Part shown: positions 12,372-23,811 of the stretch, piece by piece
How the letters are laid out: each line of letters starts with the position of its first letter
How positions within the stretch are numbered: position 1 is the first letter of the stretch
From: Macrolepiota albuminosa
Taxonomy: Eukaryota; Basidiomycota; Agaricomycetes; Agaricales; Agaricaceae
DNA length: 64,000 nt
NCBI GenBank assembly: GCA_027475525.1
Contig: JAMWFC010000035.1
Coordinates: 1 to 64,000, forward strand
Direction: 5' to 3'
Notes under the pieces: generated by a model
Database searches by the model: none
What the model saw: only the letters and a program-made list of their open reading frames with translations
What the model was told of the DNA's origin: nothing
Made by a program: the position numbers and the translations under genes

Positions 12372-12833
12372 GTGCAGAATTTATGTGAAATGTCAACAAA
12401 CAGCAGGGAGCCAGCAGTAAAAAACATGAGGCAATCTGCATGCAAAACTATGGGCACTGGGCAGGGCAGGACTACTAGAAGAAATGCTGCATGTGAACAA
12501 GCACGAAAGATACAAATGATGGAGGATGCCAAACTATGGTTGGTTGAGAACAGTGCATTGATAGAAGTTAGAGATGCAGTCAATGTGGATATCCTCAAAG
12601 TGGCTTTGCTCATGCTGACTGCAAAGAAGGACACAACCAAGGAGATCAAGGATGGGTTATGGGTGGTTTTCATTGGAATAGAGAAGGTCAGGGTAGGCAA
12701 AGTGGAGAAGTTGATGATGGAAAAGATGGGAAAAGCAATGGAGGGCTATAAGGAGGTATTGAAGAACCTGGTGGATGTGACAGTAACAACAGTGAAGAGG
12801 ATGGCAGAACAGGCAAAAGAGCTGGCCAAGTGA
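12372..12833 (+). pseudogene. retroelement ORF1-like remnant
   Basis: 153-codon open frame: a basic, Thr/Arg-rich start (MSTNSREPAVKNMRQSA), then a long amphipathic, Lys/Glu-rich helical region (LKVALLMLTAKKDTTKEI to VKRMAEQAKELAK). Beyond its stop, the next few hundred bases in other frames (MGRKEMNYAQAAHKAEHKDV) resemble continued Lys/Glu-rich coding sequence, so the frame looks truncated by mutation. This composition is typical of the nucleic-acid-binding first ORF of fungal retroelements, but I cannot name the family. It lies in a CpG-poor, gene-free zone, which supports a mobile-element origin. A small orphan gene is the alternative. Confidence 0.4.
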
Positions 12834-14956
12834 GCAGGAGGAGGGCAGATGTGAGAAGGAAGGTTGGCACATAGAAGAGAAGAAGGGGAAAATAATCAGG
12901 AGGGAGCTGACTGAATGGGAAGAAAGGAGATGAACTATGCCCAAGCAGCCCATAAGGCAGAGCATAAAGATGTGGTACAATGAGCTAGAAACAAGATATT
13001 GATAAGCTCACATCATGGCTGGCCACAGATAGCACCAATATCCACACCTCATGTTAGCCCACTGGTACCACCAGGAGCGGCACACTCTAGCGCTTCTGGC
13101 ACTAATTTTTCCATATTTTTACACTAATAACTTGCAGCTACAGCCTCCAATTACTCCAGGACCACTTTTTATAGCACCACTTATTCTTAGCACCACTGTT
13201 GACACCTCGCCACACCTTGACACTTGCACTCCAAGGCTATACATTTACACAGATACTTGGCATCAGTCAATCTAGAATAATGCTCTTGGCCAGTGGCAGC
13301 GCTTACAGGATGGAATGATGAAGTATTTTTATGACAGATAGCTGACAGCATTATTATGGACTTTTTACCATACAATTCAATTTACAGCATTTACTTACAT
13401 TCTTATCAGTTCACCACCCTCTAGCAATGCTTAGCCTCTTAGTATCAGCTAACTTCTTTTACTATAAATACTTACTTTTTGTTAGTAGCACATCATCAAT
13501 TTGTTGAAGTCAGAGGGGTGTTGGCTCATGATGCTCCCAGATTATAATAAGTATATACATTACATATTTGGTTCCACACTGTTCTGTAGAAATTTTACTA
13601 TCATAGCCAATACACTTGCTCATGGTCATTTGTGTTCGGTGCATTGTGTACATCTCTGTGGGCCTAAAAAGGTCTCCCATGTTTATCTTGTGTCACACTT
13701 TTGTATTCTCTCATGCAGTCTCATGCCTCTTGCATTTATTCCTGCAACACAATTTGGCAGTAGAGATTGTATCCCAACATTTTGATCACCATATATAACA
13801 GACTACCTTTGTTGACCATGTCAGCAAAAGGACTCTGCTTTAGTTTTCCTCTCTCTCTCTAGCACCTTACAACTATGGCTTGGCATATGTGCTTAGATCC
13901 ATTAAGCAATCTTCGACCCTCTCCTGCACCTCTTAGTGCCTTTCCTTAGCAACTCTCCTGTATCTCCTGGTGCTATTCCTTAGCAACTCTTAGCGCTCTC
14001 ATACCATATTTTGGAGCTTTACACAAGTGCCTCCAATCACCCACTTTCCTTGCTACCAACCTCTTGCCTACCATGTGTGTTAAAAGTGTATCACATCTCT
14101 GAGCCCCTGACTGAAGACATAGGAGACATGTACCACATGGATTCGGCTACGCCCCTCTTAAAATGTTTTTTCATTTTCTCTGTCACACCTCAGTTCGTAC
14201 TGCATTGACGTGCACAATACTGAGGTGTGTATCTTTCATATTTTAGTGAAGCATGATACTTATATTAGTTACCTAGTAATATTTGGTCTATCTAGGTAAT
14301 ACAGTTTGTACCGCATTGACGTGCACGATACTGAGTAATATTTGGTCTATCTAGACTTCAAATCTGTACACGTCAATTGCTGACAATGTGTTCTCTGGGA
14401 CCTGTCCAGGACTCTCTCACACATTTACATAGCATGCCCAAAGCTATATCAGCTAAGTAGCTGTACTAGTGATAGTGTGTACTCAGCTCAATTTGAGTGT
14501 CATCAACATGCCAGATGCTGATAGATAACATAGATAGGGGGAAGGGTGGAAGAACCTCACAGAGAAAGAGCTTGTGGAGAAGGCAAAGATGGCATGAGAT
14601 TTCATGGGAATACAGAGTTTAGACAGGTGTCAGGATGGAACCTTGCTGTTGCAATTTGTGGATGTGTGGTCCACATCAAGGACCCTTACCCCCACCACCT
14701 GCAGTCACTATGACCACAGAGGATCAATTGGTGAAACCCTCTCTTGAGGAAACATCCATGTCAGCTAACACCAACTTCAATATGGCAGCCTTTCTCAAGA
14801 GCAAACTACACTGTCTGCCATCTGCATGAACATAGCACATGTTTATTCTTAGTTACAGTCAGTTAACATTGACACTTAACAACTCTACAGAACATGGCTT
14901 GTTGTGAGTGTGTGGAAACTTTAATGTGCCACCCTTCTAGAGACTGTATCCAGTCT
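12834..14956. other. degenerate repeat-rich sequence
   Basis: No intact gene. A direct repeat of about 35 bp (CAGTTYGTAYYGCATTGACG) occurs at 14191 and 14302 (offset 111), and a segment TAATATTTGGTCTATCTAG occurs at about 14278 and 14336. The pairs differ mainly by C/T and G/A transitions. A CCTTAGCAACTCT motif also recurs near 13946 and 13978. Overall CpG-poor, consistent with old transposon sequence. Confidence 0.5.
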
Positions 14957-15161
14957 GAAAGGGGGCATGTAACCAAGTGACCTAGAGCCTTTGCTCTAGG
15001 TCTAAAACCTGATTGTGCTATTGAACAAACTTACTAGTTGTTCAGTAATTATAGTAAGCTAGGCAAAGCATAGTGATCATAAAAGTAATTATATACTTAA
15101 TTATGTAATATACTACCTACAACCATCTCCACTACCTTACTTAAGGTAGCTTTTTGTTACA
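14957..15161 (+). repeat. putative polypurine tract plus LTR
   Basis: GAAAGGGGGCA (14957-14967) has the form of a retroelement polypurine tract. It is followed at once by TGTAAC, and a matching inverted end GTTACA closes at 15161, giving a 194-bp LTR-like block. No second copy was found, so this would be the 3' end of a plus-strand element or a solo LTR. Confidence 0.35.
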
Positions 15162-15231
15162 CTACTTGTAGAACTGAATCAAAGATTGATCTGGTTCTGT
15201 TATGTGACTCTGAGCTCTCAACATTGTTTCA

Positions 15232-16496
15232 GCTTGTTATTCTCAACACTTCTCCTTGAGCAAAACACTACTGGCAGTGTGCTTCCCCTTAAGCTAAAAG
15301 GCATAATTGACCTCATCATCTTCATCATCAGGAAAAATAGTGATACCAGCAGACTTGACATCTATCACCTTGAAATGCTTATGTTGAACCTCACATGAAG
15401 CAGCAAATGACCAGTTCCTCCACAATAGAAGCAGATGACATTGGTACAAGTCTTCTTTATAGTGACCATGACTTTCAAGTAGACCTTAACTTCCTCTGAT
15501 TCTGGCTTGACAATAGAATGAGCAATATTCTAGCAACTCTCCTCATTGAGTAAGTGAGTGGATGACAAAGTTGAGCATGAGCTCTGTGGAAGCAATGGCA
15601 GTGAGAAAAATGATGACAGTCTCATAAGAAGGGGGAATACCAGCAGTGAGGACTACAATGATGTCTTCATCAGATATGGGAACATCAATAGCAATAAGAT
15701 AGTTGGCTAGAGAGTGCACCTCTCCAATCCATGATTTGGTCCTTCTTCATAGGAGCAGTGGTGAAAGCACTATAGAGTGCAAGGCAACTACTAAAACCAC
15801 AAGCATAATGAACCTTGCCAAGATTCTCCCAAATGACATAAGGATTGGAGTCAGTCATATGAGCAAGCTGGGCATCCTCCACACCAAGAATCAATAGTGC
15901 CCTAGCCTCAGCCATCCTCATCTTGATCTTCTTCAACTCTTCACCCTACAAATCCTCTAACAACACCTTCTCCTCCAACAGATCCCAATAACTTTGATGA
16001 ACCATCATAGCCTCTATGCATATTGACCATTCAATGTAGTTTTGTATGAGAGAGGTGGAGAAAGCAAATAGAACCATCTACTAATGACATGGCAACAACC
16101 AGAAATAGAAATAGAAGTAGAGAGCAACAAAAAGAAAAGATGGTAGATTGGATAAAGTCAAAAAATCTCTGCAAGATTCAGTGCTTGCAACACAAGATGG
16201 ATTTCAGCCTCTAAGAAGCAGGTGACAGATTTTGGCCTCTGAGGGACAAAAAGAGACAAGGTGGACAACCAAGTGACAGATTTCAGCCTTTGGTGGGCAC
16301 TCAAGGTATTTGCAAGATGCTTAGCACTTGTGTTGGGAAATCAGACAGAGAACCCAGCAAAAAGAAGCAGAGCATGCAGTGTTACAAGTGTTGAGAAGCA
16401 TGTAGCTACTATAGGATCTGTCTATCACTTTACATAATAAAGTTCAAAGTCTGTTCAGCATGTTCTGTTCATTGTGTGAGCTTGTTATTCTCAACA
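15232..16496 (-). mobile_element. internally deleted copia-type LTR element with gag remnant
   Basis: The minus strand from about 16080 to 15400 encodes, with several stops and frame changes, a copia-type Gag. It reads NYIEWSICIEAMMVHQSYWDLL, LLILGVEDAQLAHM, VIWENLGKVHYACGF, then PPSYETVIIFLTAI and a damaged zinc knuckle (CFYCGGTGHLLLHV, last Cys missing). The same 17-nt sequence, on the minus strand TGTTGAGAATAACAAGC, is found at 16496-16480 and at 15248-15232, on either side of the gag. It is the expected TG.. start of two LTRs. A perfect inverted end (TGTTGAGAA at 16389) would make the upstream LTR 108 bp. There is no room for integrase or reverse transcriptase, so the element is gag-only or deleted. 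Full boundaries of the downstream LTR are not resolved. Confidence 0.6.
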
Positions 16497-16570
16497 GCTA
16501 TCTGTCACAAAGGCAGTTCACTGAGGATTCCTTTGTCTGTCTTGTAGGTTCTTGGATCTGGTCTTATAAT

Positions 16571-16737
16571 TCATCTCGTTTAACAGGTATGTATTTACAA
16601 CACCTGTTACAGACATTCAATATCATTTTCTGCACCCAGTGCACCAGTGAATAGTTCTTTAGCTTGATTCATCTTGTTTAACAGGTGTGTATTTACAACA
16701 CCTGTTACAGACATTCAATATATATCTCGTTTAACAG
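16571..16737 (+). repeat. direct repeat with internal hairpin
   Basis: A 53-bp segment at 16571-16623 recurs at 16669-16721 (offset 98) with only two differences, one a CG/TG transition. A third partial copy (ATCTCGTTTAACAG) starts near 16724. Each unit carries an inverted pair AACAGGTGT..ACACCTGTT spaced by about 9 nt. It sits exactly at the edge between the CpG-poor repeat zone and normal sequence, so it may be the end of a mobile element. Confidence 0.7.
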
Positions 16738-17522
16738 TCTTGTTATTGCGCCGCTTTGCGAATCGCGAATAACATTCTTACAACAACTCACCGGTCCGGG
16801 CAGAAAGGGGCTTTCTTTGTAACGATACAAATGTCACCTTTATGGAAGTGGTACAAAAGGAATATAAAAACAGCGCATGTGCGGTTCAGATGCGATCGGT
16901 CGTTATAATTGCCCGATCCCTACTCTGAGGGTTCGGCCTTTTTGACGATCCTTTGGGATTTTATGCCATGCATTTGGTGACATTGATTATATATCGATTC
17001 AATGCGTGAGAAAAAAGAACCATTTTCTCTAATACTGAATGTTTGTGCTCAAAACTCGAAGCTCTGAAAAGCAGTCAATGTACGTGCGGACACTTTCCAC
17101 CCTTGAGGCGAAGAACATGTCTATGGCCTACTGCAGGTTCCGATGTTAATGTGTCTGTGTCGTCCGTGCGGCCTGGACTTCATCTTGTCATTCGCGCGTT
17201 TCATAAAACGATTCTTTAACTCCTTCGGTTTCAATTGACCATAGACCAGGGATCTGAACAGTAATGTATGGAGTCGTACCGGCTGCCAAGTATACACGAC
17301 CGGCGAACGGCAGATACTTCATACGGCAACCCGGTCTTGAAAAGAACCCTATCTATTTTAGATATCACAGCAAACGAAGGCGACCTTTGTCACGAGGTTA
17401 TGAATTTTCTTCCCTCCGGTTCCTCTTCGAAGCCGACGAAACATGCAGGTATTGCCGAAACGTGTGCTTTATAAGTATGATAGGTTGTGCGAAGCAAAAC
17501 TTCCATTTAAATATTCAACTTC
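16738..17522 (+). promoter_or_regulatory. upstream region of the flavin monooxygenase gene
   Basis: Base composition returns to genomic average here. There is an AATATAAAAA TATA-like sequence near 16861, and short upstream frames that look non-coding. No specific operator was recognised. The region probably holds the promoter and 5' leader of the gene starting at 17523. Confidence 0.3.
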
Positions 17523-19213
17523 ATGACTGGACAGACGATTCTCGACGTCCTCATTGTCGGTGCAGGCTTTAGTGGTGTATATCAGTTGCACAAACTGCGC
17601 AATGCCGGATTCTCTGTTAAGCTCTTCGAGGCTGGCAGTGGTTTGGGTGGCGTCTGGTATTGGAACTGCTATCCCGGCGCACGCGTCGACAGTGCCTTCT
17701 CGATTTATCAATACTCTATCGAAGAACTGTGGAAGGGCTGGACTTGGAAAGAAAAATATCCAGGTCAGCAGGAGTTGATTGAATACTTCGATTACGTCGA
17801 CAGAAAGCTCGACCTGAGCCGCGACATCTCCTTAAACACTCGAGTAACCTCCGCGTCGTTCGACACCGTCACGAGCCGCTGGACTGTCTTCACTGACACC
17901 GGTATAATCGTCAATCCTCGCTTTTTCATCCTTTGTACGGGATTTGCATCCAAACCTCTCTTCCCTGACATACCGGGGCTCAACAACTTTCGAGGAACCG
18001 TACATCACACCTCCTTATGGCCCAAAGACGGTGTTGATATGGCTGGAAAACGAATTGGTGTCATTGGGACTGGAGCCAGCGGTGTACAGGTGATACAAGA
18101 AGTCGGACCGATCGCGGGCCATCTCACCGTATTCCAACGTACACCGAATCTCGCACTGCCAATGAATCAGTCCGATATCAGCGTAGCTGCTCAAACCAAG
18201 ATGAAGGAAGAAATGTATCCCATCCTTTTCAAGCGTCGTCTACAAACCGCTATTGGTTTTCAATATGACCATCTAAACCGCGGTTATTTTGATATGTCCC
18301 CGGAAGAACGGTATCTCTTGCTCGAGGCCCTGTGGTCAGAGGGAGGCCTCCAGTACGTGTTCGGCTCGTGCAATGACATAGCCACCGATGAGAGGGTAAA
18401 TGCCGAGGTGTATGCTTTTTGGAGGAAGAAGGTGCTTGAACGGGTCCGTGACCCCGAGATGCAGCACAGGCTTGCGCCGAAAAACCCGCCGCACCCGTTT
18501 GGCGTGAAACGCCATAGTCTGGAGCAATCGTATTACGAGGTATTCAACCAGCCGAACGTTGATCTCATCGATCTCAATGAGAACCCGATCATCGAAGTCG
18601 TCCCGAACGGCCTGAAGACGCGGGATGGAGTGGTCCATGAATACGATGTGCTGGCGCTCGCTACGGGCTTTGATGCATTGACAGGGAGTATCTCTCAAAT
18701 TGACATCAAGGGGATAGATGGCATTTCTATAGGAGACAGATGGAAAAAGGGTCTTTCGACTTATTTGGGAATGACAGTTACAGGGTATCCCAATATGTTT
18801 TTCCCATATGGCCCCCACGGTCCGACTGCCTTCTGCAACGGGCCCACATGTGTTGTAAGGTTCTCTCATCAATCGGCTTTTGGTCCGACGCTTACGTTTA
18901 TCAGGAACTTCAAGGCGACTGGATCGCCGACTGTCTCGTCTACCTCCGACAAAACAACTATACCTGTATTGACGCAACGCGGGAAGCATCCGAGGGCTGG
19001 GTCAAACGCGTTGCTGACCTATGGTCCGTAGGTCTCTTTGACCGTGCAAAGTCCTGGTACACAGGTGCAAATGTGCCGGGAAAGCGCGTCGAGCCGCTCA
19101 ACTTTGCCGGTGGTATCCCATTATACACCTCCTTGATTCAAGAGAGTGCTCGAGGCGGGTATACAGGCTTCACGCTCACTCCGGTAACCACAAGTGTTGA
19201 AACGGCGCCCTAG
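17523..19213 (+). CDS. Baeyer-Villiger-type flavin-containing monooxygenase
   Basis: FAD/NADPH-dependent monooxygenase that inserts oxygen into ketones or related carbonyls; substrate unknown. The first dinucleotide-binding motif GAGFSG is at residues 13-18. The Baeyer-Villiger fingerprint FRGTVHHTSLWP is at about 156-167 (F-x-G-x3-H-x3-W-P), the NADP-binding GTGASG at 182-187, and the C-terminal FAD segment DVLALATGFDALTG near 380. One 50-nt intron (18855-18904, GTAAGG..TATCAG) joins GPTCV to ELQGDWIADCL. The spliced product is 546 aa, normal for the family, ending FTLTPVTTSVETAP. There is no signal peptide, so a cytosolic enzyme is expected. It stands alone, with gene-free DNA on both sides and decayed retroelements upstream, so no biosynthetic cluster is visible. 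Confidence 0.94.
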
Positions 19214-20951
19214 CTAGTGCTTACAATGATGTGTAGACTTAGAACAGCCAAAGGCTTCGACGGATCTTTCAAGCACTGGCTTTGATCTTTGGGTAATTGG
19301 AGAACTAAGTATCCATAATTAGTAATGACGCGGACGTGTGTTCACGCAAGCTGTATACCACTTGAGTGCTTGAGTGCTTGAATGAATGCGAGGGGTCTCA
19401 GAGTTCGTTAGGCTGGCTTACTGTTATACTTAGAGGTCACGCCGGGAGACCTGTTAAAGACGAGAGCGTCGTTCCTAAGGCCTTGGCGCCCTTAAGCTTA
19501 AGCCCCGGATTCGGCTTAACTTTTCTCTCACGGCGTCTCCCGATTCTGTTGTCTTCTTGGTCGGAGCTTGGGCAGCACTGGTTCAACAACTTAAAGCATT
19601 AGCCGCTTTAGCTCTCGACAATGGCAAGTTCTCACCACATCCATAAACTTTCCTCCTGCATGCCTTTCCGATTGACATCAACGACGAGATGACACCGCAG
19701 ACTCTCCAAAATGATCTGCGAGCATGACACTGAAGTTCCAACGCTTACACATCCCTTGCGTTGCGTCGACTACCGGGACTTCTAAAGCACTACCACATCA
19801 CCGATGATGTACAGAGGATTGCCTCCGCGCCGTTAAACATGCACAGCGATTTATGGTCATATATCAGTGGTTTGATCGTTTCAGGGATAGATATGTATTA
19901 CTAATACTTCTCTGGATTATTTTACTGTACGAACCGACGGCTTATATCGTGCTTCCCGGATTTTCTCTGATCAGATAACTCTGCAACCATCAGGAATCGT
20001 CAGCCAATGCGTGATACTGGAATGCATGTGTTTTCATGACGTTTGTAGGACCTGGATTCATTTCGCTGCCATTGACATACTTTCTAGAATACTGCGAAAC
20101 AGCTATCAAAATCATGGTAATCGGCACCTGCCGGTTCTTTCAATGCTCTTTGTGCTTATGCTGATTTCAATTCGCTGATTAAGCGATATTCAGGTGGTAA
20201 GGATAACACAATCTTGCAGTCAACGGTTGCTACCCGTCAAAGCCTACCATTGCTTAGTAACAAATGAATCATATTCGGCCGTATCATAAGGATGGGATCA
20301 AGATTTCTCATCTACATCAACGATTTACTAACGTTGAAGCTTGCAGCAGATTCCTGATTACGGGTAACGGCCCTCTCCCATCTGGAATTCTGACGACGTT
20401 ACCAGAGTTGACGATGGTTGTCATTTGTTAAATCAATATCCTGGTCGTTATCGACCTGTTCTATGTTCCATCGCTGTCTTATAAGATTTGCGACATGTTA
20501 ACATACTGATTCGAGTTCATTATGTCCCTACACCGCGGGACAAGTCTGAGTGTCCTACAAATGTGAGTTAAGTTTTGAAGTTGTTGCCTGCAGTGCATCT
20601 GACATCTCCTCTGAAGATCCTGTCTTTCGTTACTCTCCATCGTCAAGGCCCTTTTACTTTCAAGCCCTCCTACCACTTTTCCTGGAGACTCCCTAGCAAT
20701 TTCTTGGGATGCTTCACCGAATGATCCAAAAGATTTTGACTTGGACGTCGGTTTTTGCGGAAACTTTGACAGCTCTTTCCTTTTTACCCAAACAGCCATT
20801 GACACGCAATCATCCAATCTGCGTCATGCGACGATACTAAAGACACTTCCTAGCGGATTAGAACTCCCGTAAGTGCAAATGAACATGCATCATTTTCTAC
20901 ATCCGACACAACCTCAGTGTGGAATGCTTCATCAAGGCCTTCAACTCGTGA
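19214..20951. other. gene-poor stretch
   Basis: No convincing gene. A minus-strand 112-codon frame (20479-20817, Ser/Lys-rich, no motif) is weakly possible. The stretch must contain the 3' end of the monooxygenase transcript and perhaps the true 5' exon of the membrane protein downstream. Confidence 0.4.
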
Positions 20952-22046
20952 GTGTGCACCAACTGTATGTTATATGTGGTTAAAGTGGTTCCCCAGGGCT
21001 ACAGGAGTACTTCTCGATTCAATACCAGTTACCCTCGCGACCTCGGATTCATCGCCGGTTATAACAACAACACGGTAGGCAGTTGGATGTTGGATCGTTG
21101 CACAAAGAGCAAGACTGACACATTTGAAGTACCACGAGAAAACAGGCCTCGCATACCACGTCTACTCCAGACAACACAGAGACAAAACACACTTTCACTC
21201 CGCCTTCCTCTCCACCTTCATCTCCAAAAAAACCAAAACCTTCATCATCCTCATCCTCCTCCTCCTCCTCCTCATCATCATCTTTTACGGATGTTTCTCC
21301 TTCATTTCCTACGGATGTTTCTTCTTCAGATTCTTCTTCATCGTCTTCATCTACAGTCCTTACCTCTAACACCGCGAAGCTCACCACTTCTCGTGTCCAG
21401 CCTGGATTCACAAATCTTCCAGCTTCCACAGGAGCTCTATTAACCACCTCAGGACCCACCACCACCACCACGACTTCTCCGGATACTCAAACCCACAGTT
21501 CCTCGAGTTCTGACAACGCTGCAAGGCCCATCGGACCTCTGTTGGGGGAGGTGCTCGGAGGCGTCTTCGCCTTCCTAGTACTTTTATTCATCTCAATTAC
21601 CTGGTGTGTTTGGCGTCGCCGGCGCCGTCGTCGAGAAGAACGAAGGATCGCAAACCCATTCGTCTCGGATAAAGAGTATTCTCAACCTATAAGCAAACGA
21701 GGTATGCCCCGAAAAACAAAACACGCATTGTCGTTGTTTCCTCTGATTAACTCATTCGTTTCCGCTTTTGTTAGAGGAAATTGAGAATGAAAGAGTAGCT
21801 GACATGGGCAGTGCCGGGACTTTTCAGTCGAGCCAGGAGCCGGTTTACCTCACAACAAAGAATGATCTGGAGAGAGGTGATTCTGTAAGGAGTCACAGGT
21901 CTGAGACGGAGACGGGACCAGTAACAACGACAGTGGAGGAAGCAGTCACTCTGTTGAGGGAACGAGTGATGGCACTGGAAGACCAACATAGGGAGCTCAC
22001 AGGTGAAGTACGTAGTGCTGTCATCCCACCAGTATATTCGCGGTGA
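20952..22046 (+). CDS. Ser/Thr-rich single-pass membrane protein
   Basis: Exons assembled by eye. A segment RFNTSYPRDLGFIAGYNNNT is spliced by a 71-nt intron (21075-21145, CTGAC branch) to ASHTTSTPDNTETK. A low-complexity ectodomain follows (poly-Ser run near 21245, TTTTTTSP, SSSSSD), then one transmembrane helix (GEVLGGVFAFLVLLFISITWCVW, 21550-21615), a stop-transfer run of eight Arg (RRRRRRRREERR), and a cytoplasmic tail. The tail is spliced at 21703-21771 (KR/EEIENERVADM) and ends in a short coiled coil (LLRERVMALEDQHRELTGEV). The layout is that of fungal cell-wall-sensor-like or adhesion-type proteins that lack a recognisable ligand domain. The true start and signal peptide were not found; an extra 5' exon is likely. 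Confidence 0.72.
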
Positions 22047-23447
22047 TTGGTGGTTTATACCGTCGAAGAAAAGCCTTGTTCTTTAGTATCAATGTATGTG
22101 TAAAAGACGTACTTTGTTTTTTGAAATAGGTGTAGACTCTCAACTTTTGGGTATTCTTAGTAGAGTAATATAAGGGTAATTGTTCTTGGTTGGCGTATTC
22201 TCGACAATCATTAGAATGCATCGGGTCTCGACCACGCCGACTTCAGGCGGGAAAATTGCTAAAGGTTTCTAACGTAAAAAGTTGTTATCTAATTTCGGGT
22301 TATGATCGTTCAGCGGCACTTGAGTGCTGATGCTTGAGCCTGGATATCGGGGCATGGAGAGTTGGATATCTCCATTCAACGACTCGTATAGGAAACCCTG
22401 TCAGCCTAGGTCCAGACATGACTACGAGACAATGGGTTGGCCGGTGGTTCAGAAGCGAATTAGAGAATTTCAAGCACTTGATGGGTGTTGTCATGATCCC
22501 TCACACAACTTCAAGGACCAACGTCACTTCTCGCCTCGATACTTGATTAATCCTCAACATGTCGTACATTTGTTCATTCTCGCCCCTTAACTACTTTTAC
22601 TCTCACGAGCTTTCTATTTCTTAGACTTCTTTCATTACAACTACTCTCTATTCTATGATTGTTATACAGCCCGGTGCGCTCCTCCATAGCCAATCCGCTT
22701 TATCCACGATTTTTAAATTCCAGCATTGATCTACCCTAAACCTTGGTCAAAGTGCCAGAGCTTATCAAGTAGCTGATTGATTGTATTGATCGTCCTTGTT
22801 TGGTGTCTTGACACGTGTGAACCATTCCCCCACCCTTCCTTCAAATCAAAACGCGATCTCAGCATAGAACTGAGATGATGTTATGTTTTGCTGTCAGTCT
22901 CTGTCCTTGAAACTTCTTCAGATTCTTCCCGCTGAGGGTCTTTTCCCAAATATTTCCTCTGCACAATCCTTGATGTGTCGATTTGTTCTAGCCCTCGACA
23001 GGCACTGCTTACTGGTGCTTTTGTCTCTGATTACTCTATAGGCTAGGGCCTGTGTCATTACTACGTCAGAGACTTGTGATGTTATGCATCTCATGTCCTG
23101 ATGTCTTTACTATGCCATGCCAACAATTTCTAAGCCTCCCCAGTCCACCTTCATATGACAAGAGCATCGGACTACTTTACACTTTACATACACCAATCCC
23201 AATGATCTAGTGCTCAAATGTTTAAGTACACAACTTCTATGCATTTCATTGCATTATGCTATGCTAAAAAGCAACACTTTGGATAGCCACGGAGGTGAGA
23301 CACCCATGATATCAAAATGGATCTACACAATGCTTGCCAAGGGCTCAAACTCTGACACTGGCATACATAGAAAAAGATGGACACACTTTCTTTGCATGCA
23401 GAGCCTTTTTTATGTATGTTGACTTTGGCATCAAGGTTTTGTATGAG
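22047..23447. other. intergenic, grading into repeat sequence
   Basis: No gene recognised. From about 23150 the sequence becomes AT-rich and CpG-poor and runs directly into the 44-bp repeat that flanks the large retrotransposon. Confidence 0.45.
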
Positions 23448-23491
23448 AGAAAATGAAAATCATCAAAATGGGATTTTTCTTGGAAAAAAAA
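23448..23491 (+). repeat. 44-bp flanking direct repeat, left copy
   Basis: AGAAAATGAAAATCATCAAA.. to ..TTGGAAAAAAAA. It recurs at 31026-31069 on the far side of the retrotransposon with one mismatch (C/G). The left copy abuts the left terminal repeat directly; the right copy starts 22 bp after the right terminal repeat. Confidence 0.9.
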
Positions 23492-23672
23492 TAGCACCCT
23501 TCCAAATGAAGGCACGTCATGCAGGAGGGGTGTATTTTGACGTGTGACCATAGCGTGACTGCAAGTCGTTTGACTCTCTCCCTCTAACTAGTCGTTCGAG
23601 CAGAATACCTTTTAGCAGTTTACTCTGCGAGACAGATTCCAAGTCTCTGTTTTCATAGTCGCAGTTTTATTT
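23492..23672 (+). repeat. left terminal direct repeat of the YR retrotransposon
   Basis: 181 bp, starts TAGCACCCTTCCAAATGAAG. It differs from the right copy (30823-31003) at five sites, every one a C or G of a CG dinucleotide in this copy that reads TG or CA in the right copy. Confidence 0.93.
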
Positions 23673-23811
23673 CACTCGCATTGTACTGTACTTGATTGAA
23701 ACTTCTGTTAGACTCTTTTCTTCCTTCTCTTAAATCCTCCTCGTCGTTCGTCCTTCTGTCCTTACTTTCCTTGCTCCATATTTTTCAGTTCTCCTCCCCT
23801 CATTTTTTCAT

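Noticed and set aside
14191..14350. Spaced direct repeats as a possible CRISPR-like array
   Set aside because: Only two or three diverged copies with unequal spacing in eukaryotic, transposon-derived DNA; no cas-like genes.
17264..17474. Upstream frames as an extra exon of the monooxygenase
   Set aside because: The FAD-binding motif is already at the normal distance from the ATG at 17523, so no further N-terminal exon is needed.
20479..20817. 112-codon minus-strand frame as a gene
   Set aside because: No motif, ordinary length for chance, and it overlaps the probable 5' region of the membrane-protein gene; kept only as a weak possibility.
21049..21471. 140-codon minus-strand frame with a long Glu/Asp tract
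   Set aside because: It is the antisense of the poly-Ser/Thr ectodomain of the membrane protein, whose spliced frame, TM helix and tail are consistent.
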